A stretch of 5,875 bases of DNA from Bacteroidales bacterium (GTDB lineage Bacteria; Bacteroidota; Bacteroidia; Bacteroidales; UBA7960): the NCBI GenBank assembly GCA_003557965.1, contig PWND01000095.1, positions 1-5,875 of the forward strand, read 5' to 3'. The notes below the pieces were generated by a model, which worked only from the letters and a program-made list of their open reading frames with translations, was not told the DNA's origin and searched no databases. Positions 1-5,875 of the stretch are shown here, piece by piece. Numbering within the stretch: position 1 is the stretch's first letter; the number at the start of each line of letters is the position of its first letter. The translations under genes and the position numbers were made by a program.

Positions 1-184
1 CCCATGAGTGTGCTGTATTCCAATTGCTTATATTTGTTGATGTTATTCCGAATGCAGGGCTGGCTTCAAATACAGGGTCAGCTTCGCTAAATTCAGTAAG
101 GTAATTCTCAGCAGCGTGGTCACCCCATGAGAAAGCTTCATCCCAATTATCTATATCACCATCGGTAATATCTGCGGCAGGGCT
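1..184 (-). repeat. 41-residue tail-fibre-type protein repeats (one full, one partial)
   Basis: The first unit covers residues 102 to 142 (bases 184 to 62) and the second begins at base 61 and is cut by the window edge. Shared positions are SPA, IT, I.NW, A and SWG, with exact 123-base spacing between the SPA starts. Related repeats with NW, WG.H, YLT and DPVF elements are known from tail-fibre-like proteins; that comparison is from memory of the family. Confidence 0.75.
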
Positions 185-487
185 GGCAGTAAACAGATCT
201 TCAATACTAATCCATTCAGTCCCGTCGTGATAATAAAACAGATTATTATCAGTATCATAAACCAAGAGGCCTTGTTCAGGGTTTGTAATCGACTCTCGTT
301 GGCCGGAATCCATCCGGGGAATTAATAACCCTTTATCAGTAGATATTAATTCAAAAATAGCCGACTCATGTGGAGCCTGACCATCTTTAGCTTCCTCCGA
401 AATAACTATTCCCTGGCTAAAACACAGAGCCGGTATAAAGGCCAGTACAATAACTAAGCTTTTTGTTAGAATGTTTTTGTTTTTCAT
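1..487 (-). CDS. Exported tail-fibre-like surface protein, N-terminal part (runs off left edge)
   Basis: The reading frame is open from the ATG at 487 to the window edge, giving 162 complete residues; the 3' end is missing. Residues 1 to about 25 form a signal peptide (MKNKN, a hydrophobic stretch, then CFSQ|G). Residues 25 to about 98 are an N-terminal module shared with the upstream neighbour: PHES, DKGLLIPR, NPEQGLLVYD and FYYH followed by EWI. By hand count 28 of 50 aligned positions (residues 40-89) are identical. This module is common in exported Bacteroidota fibre proteins. From residue 102 a 41-residue repeat begins (SPA..IT...I.NW..A.SWGDHA..YLTEF.E.DPVFEA), of the kind seen in phage tail fibres and bacterial fibre-like proteins. 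One unit and half of a second are visible. A C-terminal S74 domain is likely in such proteins but lies outside the window. No Shine-Dalgarno precedes the start, and the next in-frame signal is this ATG. Function beyond surface fibre or adhesin is not known. Confidence 0.9.
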   Translation of the reverse strand, partial: MKNKNILTKSLVIVLAFIPALCFSQGIVISEEAKDGQAPHESAIFELISTDKGLLIPRMDSGQRESITNPEQGLLVYDTDNNLFYYHDGTEWISIEDLFTASPAADITDGDIDNWDEAFSWGDHAAENYLTEFSEADPVFEASPAFGITSTNISNWNTAHSW

Positions 488-558
488 TGGTATGGCATTT
501 AAGTTAATAAAATTATTAGTTTTTGTTAGCTTCAATTTTATAAGTAGTTAATACAATG

Positions 559-590
559 TAAAATTATTTGTAAAAGATGACTTGCACAAT
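559..590 (-). promoter_or_regulatory. Candidate Bacteroidota-type promoter for the 487 start
   Basis: On the minus strand ATTG (590-587) is followed after 20 bases by TAATTTTA (566-559). This approximates the Bacteroidota vegetative promoter, TTTG, 19-21 bases, then TAnnTTTG. It would give a leader of roughly 65 bases before the ATG at 487. The region is AT-rich, so chance matches are easy and support is weak. The same TAATTTTA octamer occurs in the candidate promoter at 4856. Confidence 0.3.
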
Positions 591-629
591 CCGCAAAATT
601 CCTGACTTTTTTATCAGTAATTTATGCAG

Positions 630-2804
630 TTATTTGATTAGCTCTTCAATTGACTCAAGACGTTTTTCAAAATTTTCAATTTTTACATTTTGCTTATTAA
701 TAATTTCCTGTTGCTCTTTAATTGCATTAATTAAAACAGGGACTAATTTTTCATACGACATGCCCCAAAGTTCATCGGAATCATTTTGTGGTTTACTCAC
801 AACTTCAGGTATTATCGAGTACACATCCTGCGCTATCAATCCAATTGCCCGGCAACCACTTTCTTTAACAGACAATTGGTTGTTCAGTATTACAGAGCTA
901 TGGTGAAAGTATTCCACAGGTTGAAGCTTTAACACTTCATCAAGTCCGTACTCAAGTACTTTTTTATCAGATTTAATCCTTTTGTCTGAATATGTAACCC
1001 ATTCTGTAGCCATACCTCTGCCATAAAATCCATCAGGCATAGCATTATTTGGTAGTTGAACAGAGTAAGCGGGACTGGTAATGTCTTGAACTCCCATATT
1101 CCCATTTTTCAAAATGGTAAGTGCATTAGAGCCCATTTCCGGGTTATTTGGGTCAGCATTTCCAATAACAAAAAGCCTGTCTGTGGGAATCCAATCATTG
1201 GGCGAAACAGGCATATACGGTTCATTAAAAGAGCCAATAACAATTTCATGTGCTGAAAGAGCATTCAGGTGGCTTCCAATAACGACAGATTTGTTGCCAT
1301 GTGCAACAGAAATTTCACCCATTGCAATAGAACCATATCCTTCAGCTTGGGTCAAAAAGCCAGAGGCAAAGCTTAAAACGCCCGAAGCTTCAGAGTTCCA
1401 TCCCATAGAAACGCTACCCATATTATAGGTAGATGCATTATACCCCATGGCAACGGAGTATGGCCCGTAAGCATTAACACCTGTGCCAATAGCCAGTGCT
1501 CCATCACCTCCGGCCAAAGCACCCAACCCAAACGCCAGGGCGTGATCACCTGCTGCTGTGGTTTGGATATCTGCATTAACATTACCCAGTGAGTCAACTC
1601 CCAGGCTTCCAAAAGCATAACTCCCGTTACCCTGTGCAATAGAAAAGCTTCCAAAAGCAAAAGCATCTTCACCTAAGGCCTGTGCATGATCACCAAATGC
1701 AAATGAGTTATTATTATCAGCCAATGCATTTTTCCCGATAGCTGTTGAGTAATCACCTAAAGCCTGTGACATAAAGCCAAAAGCCTGCGACCTGTTTCCA
1801 CTGGCTTTCGTTTCGTATCCTATTGATAGAGAGTTAAAGCCCACATCTTCCGGGTTTTCGATTAAAACCTGGCCTGCAAGGAAAGCATTTTTCAGGGGAT
1901 ACCATAGAATTCTTGGTTCACTTGGAGTAACAATTACACTTTCATCAGAAACTGTTTCAACATTAAAAAAGCTTGAGCCCGGCATATTTTTCTGGCTGGT
2001 AAACCCACCAACAGCAAATCCGCCACGAGCTGTTTTTCCCGGCCTGTCGTCAATATATATTCTGGTACTGTCTGGAGTAACACGTAGTAAATCCTGAAAT
2101 CCTTTTTGAGAAGTAAACCCACCAACTGCAAATCCCCCCCTGGCTGTTTTGCCTTCTTCAGCGTTAACATAAATCCGAACAGAATCACGCGTTACTCTTA
2201 AGAAATCAATTCCTGAATGATCTTTTTGAGAGGTAAATCCGCCAACAGCAAATCCGCCACGGGCTGTTTTATCTTCATCCTCACTATCATCCACATATAT
2301 TCTAACGCCTTTTTGATAAACAGCAAAAACTTTATCGCCATTATCATTCTTAACAACAAATATGGGGTCATCTTTTGAGTCTTTCGCAGAGCCTGCAACT
2401 TCAATTCTTTCATGTGGCCTAATTGTAGTAGCATTATCCCAAAAGGCCATTCTGCCGGGCACACCTTCCTCTATATTTCCTTTACCGGTCATCGTTCTAA
2501 TCCACTCACCTTGTCCATCTTTTTCTGATAAGCTGTAATAATAAAAGCTTTTCTCATTAATATCATAAACAATAAGCCCGTCAGCAGGATTTTCAATGCC
2601 ATTTCTCTCATCACTTGTTAATCTGGGTATTAAAATACCTTTATCGCTAGAGCGAATTTCAAATATTGAGGATTCGTGTGGTTGAGTTTTTGTTTCTTCT
2701 TTCTCAATAACAACTCCCTGGGCAATTACAATATTTGATATTGTAAACAATACAGCAAACAATACCAGTATTCCTTTAGAGGGAATGAGAGTTTTATGTT
2801 TCAT
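630..2804 (-). CDS. Exported fibre protein: YadA-like head repeats with C-terminal peptidase S74 chaperone domain
   Basis: The protein has 724 residues. Residues 1 to about 29 are a signal peptide (MKHKT, hydrophobic core, VIAQ|G). Residues 29 to about 107 are the N-terminal module shared with the downstream gene. Residues 159 to 278 hold three units, each with RIYV/I followed by KTARGGFAVGGFTSQK. Residues 322 to 526 are a YadA/Hep_Hag-like head, with glycine every 14 residues from 329 to 524 apart from one break. Residues 606 to about 672 are a peptidase S74 domain: S606 and K611 in SDKRIK match the Ser-Lys pair of endosialidase-type self-cleaving chaperones, and GLIAQDV and PEVV follow. Residues 688 to 724 are a coiled coil. 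The family trimerises fibres and then cuts itself off just before the Ser. No T9SS tag, YadA beta-barrel anchor or lipobox is seen. The frame stays open upstream to an ATG at 2906, but that extension would encode the preceding gene's terminator and the signal peptide starts at 2804. A surface adhesin or fibre is inferred. Confidence 0.95.
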   Translation of the reverse strand: MKHKTLIPSKGILVLFAVLFTISNIVIAQGVVIEKEETKTQPHESSIFEIRSSDKGILIPRLTSDERNGIENPADGLIVYDINEKSFYYYSLSEKDGQGEWIRTMTGKGNIEEGVPGRMAFWDNATTIRPHERIEVAGSAKDSKDDPIFVVKNDNGDKVFAVYQKGVRIYVDDSEDEDKTARGGFAVGGFTSQKDHSGIDFLRVTRDSVRIYVNAEEGKTARGGFAVGGFTSQKGFQDLLRVTPDSTRIYIDDRPGKTARGGFAVGGFTSQKNMPGSSFFNVETVSDESVIVTPSEPRILWYPLKNAFLAGQVLIENPEDVGFNSLSIGYETKASGNRSQAFGFMSQALGDYSTAIGKNALADNNNSFAFGDHAQALGEDAFAFGSFSIAQGNGSYAFGSLGVDSLGNVNADIQTTAAGDHALAFGLGALAGGDGALAIGTGVNAYGPYSVAMGYNASTYNMGSVSMGWNSEASGVLSFASGFLTQAEGYGSIAMGEISVAHGNKSVVIGSHLNALSAHEIVIGSFNEPYMPVSPNDWIPTDRLFVIGNADPNNPEMGSNALTILKNGNMGVQDITSPAYSVQLPNNAMPDGFYGRGMATEWVTYSDKRIKSDKKVLEYGLDEVLKLQPVEYFHHSSVILNNQLSVKESGCRAIGLIAQDVYSIIPEVVSKPQNDSDELWGMSYEKLVPVLINAIKEQQEIINKQNVKIENFEKRLESIEELIK
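1227..1841 (-). repeat. YadA-like head: fourteen 14-residue repeats
   Basis: These are residues 322 to 526 of the fibre protein. A conserved glycine following a small-hydrophobic pair (such as AFG, AIG, AMG or VIG) falls at 329, 343, 357, 371, 385 and 399, then at 426, 440, 454, 468, 482, 496, 510 and 524. The only departure from the 14-residue step is a 13-residue insertion between 399 and 426. In YadA-type trimeric adhesins each such repeat forms one turn of a left-handed beta-roll. Confidence 0.88.
1989..2270 (-). repeat. Three copies of a 38-40-residue repeat with invariant 16-residue core
   Basis: The 48-base cores lie at 2270-2223, 2150-2103 and 2036-1989, encoding residues 179-194, 219-234 and 257-272. 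All three encode exactly KTARGGFAVGGFTSQK. Steps between cores are 120 and 114 bases. Each core is preceded by a diverging segment of the type [FL]xVxxxxxRIY[VI]. Hand counts of base differences between cores are 7 (first/second), 7 (first/third) and 10 (second/third) of 48, all synonymous. Confidence 0.95.
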
Positions 2805-2862
2805 AACATTAAGAGGTTTTGGTTCAACATAAATTTGTATAATATTTTTAGTATAGCTAAAT

Positions 2863-2901
2863 AAAAAACCACACCTGTTATAAAACTTATAACCGGTGTG
2901 G
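2863..2901 (-). terminator. Rho-independent terminator after the T9SS-substrate gene
   Basis: On the minus strand, bases 2901-2887 pair with 2883-2869. The stem has 15 positions with a single G.A mismatch and its outer seven pairs are CCACACC/GGTGTGG. The loop is three bases (2886-2884). Six T residues follow directly at 2868-2863. The hairpin sits 78 bases after the stop codon at 2979 and ends transcription before the next gene starts at 2804. The stem is also near-symmetric on the plus strand, but that side lacks a T-tract. Confidence 0.88.
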
Positions 2902-2978
2902 TTCATCTAAGAGTTATTTCCAGGTATAATTTTGGAGTTTATAATTTAAACATTATAAAACATTAAAGTTGTTATTCT

Positions 2979-4751
2979 TTACTCAACAATAATTATTTTT
3001 TGTTTGTATTTTATATTAGCCCCTTCCTGAATTCTTAAGAAATACACTCCACTATTCACATCAGAAGAAATATTGAATTCAAGAGACTGTTGCCCTTTAT
3101 TGAATTCTTTTCGTGGAATTTCGTGCACTATTCTACTTCTTTCATCAACTATATCAACTGACAAGACGGCATTTTCGGGCATATCAATTTTTAATATAAA
3201 GTTTCCTCTGTTCGGGTTAGGATAAACAGAAAACGCATCATCGTATGTTAAATCGGCAATAAATGTTCCGTCGCAAGGGCTGTATGTAATTACATTAACG
3301 AGATTGTTTGCTATATTTGCAGCTTCAGCTTTACCCCAGGTAATATCGCTGGCATCAATATTTTTAATTTGCATCAGGTCAATTTCGCCTTTACCAAATG
3401 TAGAGTTGGTCATGCTATAGATAATTCCCAGGCCTGTATTATTATTAAAAGCAATATTATGATCTGAATACAGCAACGACTCAACAGTAACCTCACTAAG
3501 GTTGTCAGCTTTAATTTCGAATAATAAAGCGGTAAGGGTGCCATCGCTATCAAGTGTAACATTGCCGTCTTCTTGCAGCGTCATATATGCAATATCAGAT
3601 ATAATGCTAAACTTTGGATCATAAGTGCCAAGAATAATTTGAATAATCGCAGTTAAGTCGGCAGTCGTGATTACTCCGTCGCCGTCAATATCAGCATTTT
3701 CAAAGTTAAACCCCGGCGGAGGATTTTCAGGGTCTGTTATATAATTTACCGTTATCACAACATCCAGTACATTAACAACTCCATCATCGTTAACATCACC
3801 CATCAGTGGTGCTAATTTAGATGTAGCTAGCCTGAACATTCCAAACATATCAGTCACATCGTAGCTATCAAATAAATTCTGGACATAAGATATGCTATTA
3901 ACACCCAGGTTTATCCACTCAAGGTCAACATCATTCCAAAGAGCAACAATAAGGCCGTCGGTGTCAGGAACCTCGCTATAGTCATCATCCCATGTTAAAA
4001 AAACCCTGGCCTCAACATCAGAGTCAGGCTCCATTGTCCATGATTCTACATTACTTACTTTATCAATAACTACCCCATTTACTTCATTACCCTCCACCTG
4101 TGGGTCATCAATCCAGCCACCGCCAATATGATTGTGAGAAGCAGTAATAGTAGCAGCCCCATCTAAATTATTAAATGCAATTGGCCTATAATAATTGTTG
4201 CTACCAAGTGGGAACAAGAATGCATCTCCTATGTCAGCTACTTTAGCCATATAACCATTAATGTGGCTGGCGGCTCCAGCGGAATTCCATGTAGCATTTT
4301 CAGCCATGGTTAAAACATTATCCTCAGTATTGTAAATAATACCATTTACCAGGCTCAACACACCCGATATTACTAACGGAGTATTTAAGTTTAAATCTCC
4401 GCCAGGTTTATCTATCAGTAAATTCTGCAGTTCAGGGGTAATGCTTCCGCTAATATTTTGCGTAATATTACCCACAAACGCCAAGGTGCCGTTTTGCCCC
4501 TGATAAGGATGAAAGGGGTTAGAAGTTGTATTAATATTTAAATCTTCAAACAAATCAATATGGCCTGCTGAATATACATTTGCCTCATTACCATTATTGT
4601 TGCTAATGTTTAAATCCATATCCAGAACACCAACATACATGCCTTCAGTAATATACACATTCACACCTGAAATATTAATAACATCCTGTGCGCTTAGAAT
4701 AGTAGGCGAAGTAGCTATTATAAAAGCTAAAATTGTTGTGAGTTTTTTCAT
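2979..4751 (-). CDS. T9SS-secreted multidomain surface protein with dockerin and C-terminal sorting domain
   Basis: The protein has 590 residues and is complete. Residues 1 to about 21 are a signal peptide (MKKLTTILAF...ILSAQ). Residues 85-145 are beta-rich with GTLAFVGNITQNISG and LVISGVLSLVNGIIY, a pattern common in secreted Bacteroidota proteins. Residues 162-195 (HINGYMAK, FLFPLG, YYRPIAFNN) resemble another module common there. Residues 318-374 are a type I dockerin: the first calcium loop has D319, N321, D323, N327 and D330; the second has D354, D356, D358, T362 and D365. Residues about 388-488 look like a cohesin-type beta-sandwich (ALLFEIKADN, IIYSM). Residues 507-590 are a type A sorting domain (SVYPNPNRGNF, SGVYFLRI, KQKIIIVE), which directs T9SS export across the outer membrane, removal of the tag and surface attachment or release. 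No catalytic domain is recognisable, so a structural, adhesive or scaffold role is inferred. The start fits the signal peptide; no Shine-Dalgarno is present. Confidence 0.95.
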   Translation of the reverse strand: MKKLTTILAFIIATSPTILSAQDVINISGVNVYITEGMYVGVLDMDLNISNNNGNEANVYSAGHIDLFEDLNINTTSNPFHPYQGQNGTLAFVGNITQNISGSITPELQNLLIDKPGGDLNLNTPLVISGVLSLVNGIIYNTEDNVLTMAENATWNSAGAASHINGYMAKVADIGDAFLFPLGSNNYYRPIAFNNLDGAATITASHNHIGGGWIDDPQVEGNEVNGVVIDKVSNVESWTMEPDSDVEARVFLTWDDDYSEVPDTDGLIVALWNDVDLEWINLGVNSISYVQNLFDSYDVTDMFGMFRLATSKLAPLMGDVNDDGVVNVLDVVITVNYITDPENPPPGFNFENADIDGDGVITTADLTAIIQIILGTYDPKFSIISDIAYMTLQEDGNVTLDSDGTLTALLFEIKADNLSEVTVESLLYSDHNIAFNNNTGLGIIYSMTNSTFGKGEIDLMQIKNIDASDITWGKAEAANIANNLVNVITYSPCDGTFIADLTYDDAFSVYPNPNRGNFILKIDMPENAVLSVDIVDERSRIVHEIPRKEFNKGQQSLEFNISSDVNSGVYFLRIQEGANIKYKQKIIIVE

Positions 4752-4855
4752 ATTAAGTATGTTTAAATTGTTTCTATTTGCTTATTGTTTAAGGATTTTG
4801 AGCTGAATCCACTCTTAACTAAACTTCCTTAAATATTACACTTATGTTTAAAATT

Positions 4856-4886
4856 TAAAATTATGCATTTTTTTAGTATTTGCAAA
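4856..4886 (-). promoter_or_regulatory. Candidate Bacteroidota-type promoter for the T9SS-substrate gene
   Basis: On the minus strand TTTG (4886-4883) is followed after 19 bases by TAATTTTA (4863-4856). This fits the TTTG, 19-21 bases, TAnnTTTG consensus of Bacteroidota primary sigma factors except for the final base. It lies in the 222-base gap after the S74-like gene and would leave a leader of about 100 bases. No GC-rich terminator for the upstream gene is visible in this gap; there is only a weak A/T-only hairpin around 4885-4906. The surrounding sequence is very AT-rich, so the match is tentative. Confidence 0.35.
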
Positions 4887-4973
4887 AAAAAGTTAAAGGT
4901 TTTTTTCTCAATAATAATTAAAAGATTTTATAACACAGCAATAGCAGACGTTCCCATTACAAAATACTAAAAA

Positions 4974-5875
4974 TTAGTTATCAACAAAGAACATTTTTTC
5001 TAACTGCTTAATACGAGCATTCAAATCATTAATTTCTTTTGCCTGGTTTTCCAGTTCTGAAATTTGTTCTTTCATAATCTTAGCTTGCTCTTCCTGTTTG
5101 GTAATTAAATTTTGCTGTTCCTGAATTGCTTTAATAAGCACAGGAATTAGTTCAGCATTATTAACCAGCCTGAAATCTTCAATGGTTTCATCATCAATTA
5201 TTTCTTTAACTACATCAACAATTTCAGGAAAAACAGTTTCAACATTTTGAGCAATAAGGCCAAATGTGTTTAAATTATCAGAAGACTTATATTTTACTGG
5301 TTCAATTTTCATAATAGAACTTAATGCATTATCAATTGATGAAACTGATTCAATGAACCTTTGGTCTGCCGCAGTATAAAATCCTGATTTATCAGCCCTT
5401 GCTGTACCGTTAACAGTAAGCAAGCTGGTTGGAGCATTATATCCGAATTCCGCAGGGTTTCTCAAAACAAGCGGGAGAAAATTTATCATATTGCCATTTT
5501 CGTCCACATCAAAAAACTTCTGAGTAAATTTTTCATGTTTTAAGCTGTGCCATTTGGGATCCTGGTATGCAACAAAATCTATATCGTAATAGCCTGATGA
5601 AGCCAGGTAGAATCTTCTTTCCCAGCCATCTTCAAGAACATTAACCGGAGTTTGAAATTCAACCTGCACAGTATCTCCGTAATTTAAAACCATATACCGG
5701 CCATTTCTTTTACGAATATTCTCATAATCTCTGGATGCTGATATTATCCTTAAAGTATCAACAAAAAACATGTTTTCCATTACATTAACATCCTTTTGAA
5801 CAAGAAAGATATTGTCAATATATGAAGTTTCAGGCTCGTTTAGAATTATTAAAGCACTGAGTTCTTCAGTTTTTC
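4974..5875 (-). CDS. Large protein C-terminus: ASPIC/UnbV-like tail plus degenerate peptidase S74-like domain (5' end missing)
   Basis: The frame is open to the right edge (first complete codon 5873-5871), giving 299 visible residues. An ATG at 5780 is internal: the 31 codons before it are also open and protein-like. Visible residues 66-100 (GDTVQVEF, DGWERRFYLASSGYYDIDF) recall the segment that follows FG-GAP/ASPIC-type repeats (GWxRxxxLxSxGxxxD), from memory and unverified. Residues 152-161 (LTVNGTARAD) are the lead-in typical of S74 proteins. From 169 an S74-like domain follows, aligning without gaps over 27 residues with the fibre protein from its S606. The catalytic Ser is Ala169 and the Lys is Ile174, so self-cleavage is unlikely. 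GLIAQNV, PEIV and ELIPVLIKAIQEQQ are conserved. Residues about 241-296 form a coiled coil. There is no T9SS tag. A trimerisation or assembly role without cleavage is inferred; the N-terminal function is unknown. Confidence 0.9.
   Translation of the reverse strand, partial: KTEELSALIILNEPETSYIDNIFLVQKDVNVMENMFFVDTLRIISASRDYENIRKRNGRYMVLNYGDTVQVEFQTPVNVLEDGWERRFYLASSGYYDIDFVAYQDPKWHSLKHEKFTQKFFDVDENGNMINFLPLVLRNPAEFGYNAPTSLLTVNGTARADKSGFYTAADQRFIESVSSIDNALSSIMKIEPVKYKSSDNLNTFGLIAQNVETVFPEIVDVVKEIIDDETIEDFRLVNNAELIPVLIKAIQEQQNLITKQEEQAKIMKEQISELENQAKEINDLNARIKQLEKMFFVDN

Noticed and set aside
413..487. Possible lipoprotein signal in the left-edge gene because of a Cys at residue 22 (IPALCFSQ).
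   Set aside because: The residue before the Cys is Leu rather than Gly, Ala or Ser, and a normal signal-peptidase I site after FSQ fits better.
588..629. Short inverted repeats (CTGA/TCAG and TTGC/GCAA) after the fibre gene as a terminator.
   Set aside because: The stems are only four pairs and no T-tract follows directly, so I do not call a terminator here.
577..1428. Plus-strand open frames at 577-906, 1056-1256 and 1114-1428.
   Set aside because: They lie antisense to the S74 and YadA-like coding sequence, have no signal peptide or recognisable motif, and look like reverse-strand shadows.
1373..1672. Open 99-codon frame on the minus strand inside the YadA-like head region, with two more (1934-2188, 2198-2464) over the KTARGG repeats.
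   Set aside because: They are out-of-frame readings of a repetitive coding region whose main frame has clear domains. They have no homology signal I recognise and no separate start context.
1227..2270. Regular repeats considered as a CRISPR array or a DNA-level tandem repeat.
   Set aside because: The repeats are in frame, conserved at protein rather than DNA level, and lie inside one long coding sequence.
4597..4806. Plus-strand 69-codon frame opposite the signal peptide of the T9SS substrate, with a hydrophobic stretch.
   Set aside because: The hydrophobic part arises opposite the beta-rich start of the real gene and runs into its promoter-side gap. Nothing supports translation.
4885..4906. 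A-tract/T-tract hairpin after the S74-like gene as a terminator.
   Set aside because: The stem would be A/T only, with no GC pairs. Such runs are expected by chance in this AT-rich gap.

Overview
The window carries four protein-coding genes, all on the minus strand and transcribed from high to low coordinates. Both end genes run off the window edge. The sequence points to a Bacteroidota bacterium. It is AT-rich, the starts lack Shine-Dalgarno sequences, and one protein ends in a type IX secretion (T9SS) C-terminal sorting domain. The surface-protein repeats and the dockerin are also of kinds common in that phylum. There are no RNA genes, CRISPR arrays, insertion sequences or origins that I can see.

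Layout in transcription order. (1) 5875 to 4974: the C-terminal part of a large protein. It has a beta-rich segment like the tail of ASPIC/UnbV-type proteins, then a peptidase S74-like intramolecular-chaperone domain in which the Ser/Lys self-cleavage residues are replaced, then a coiled coil. (2) 4751 to 2979: a complete T9SS substrate of 590 residues with signal peptide, beta-rich repeats, dockerin, cohesin-like segment and sorting domain. It is followed by a good rho-independent terminator at 2901 to 2863. (3) 2804 to 630: a complete 724-residue fibre protein with signal peptide, a shared N-terminal module, three copies of a KTARGGFAVGGFTSQK repeat, a YadA-like head of 14-residue repeats, and an S74 domain with an intact Ser/Lys pair. 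(4) 487 to the left edge: the start of a paralogue of gene 3. It has the same N-terminal module but runs into phage-tail-fibre-type 41-residue repeats.

The genes look like a cluster of exported, modular surface or fibre proteins. They are co-directional, but gaps of 142 to 222 bases, a terminator and candidate promoters suggest separate transcription units rather than one tight operon. The most notable points are the contrast between an intact and a degenerate S74 domain at one locus, and a YadA-like head with neither a YadA membrane anchor nor a T9SS sorting tag. I do not see an obvious enzymatic or defence system. The interest lies in how these fibres are assembled, cleaved and anchored.
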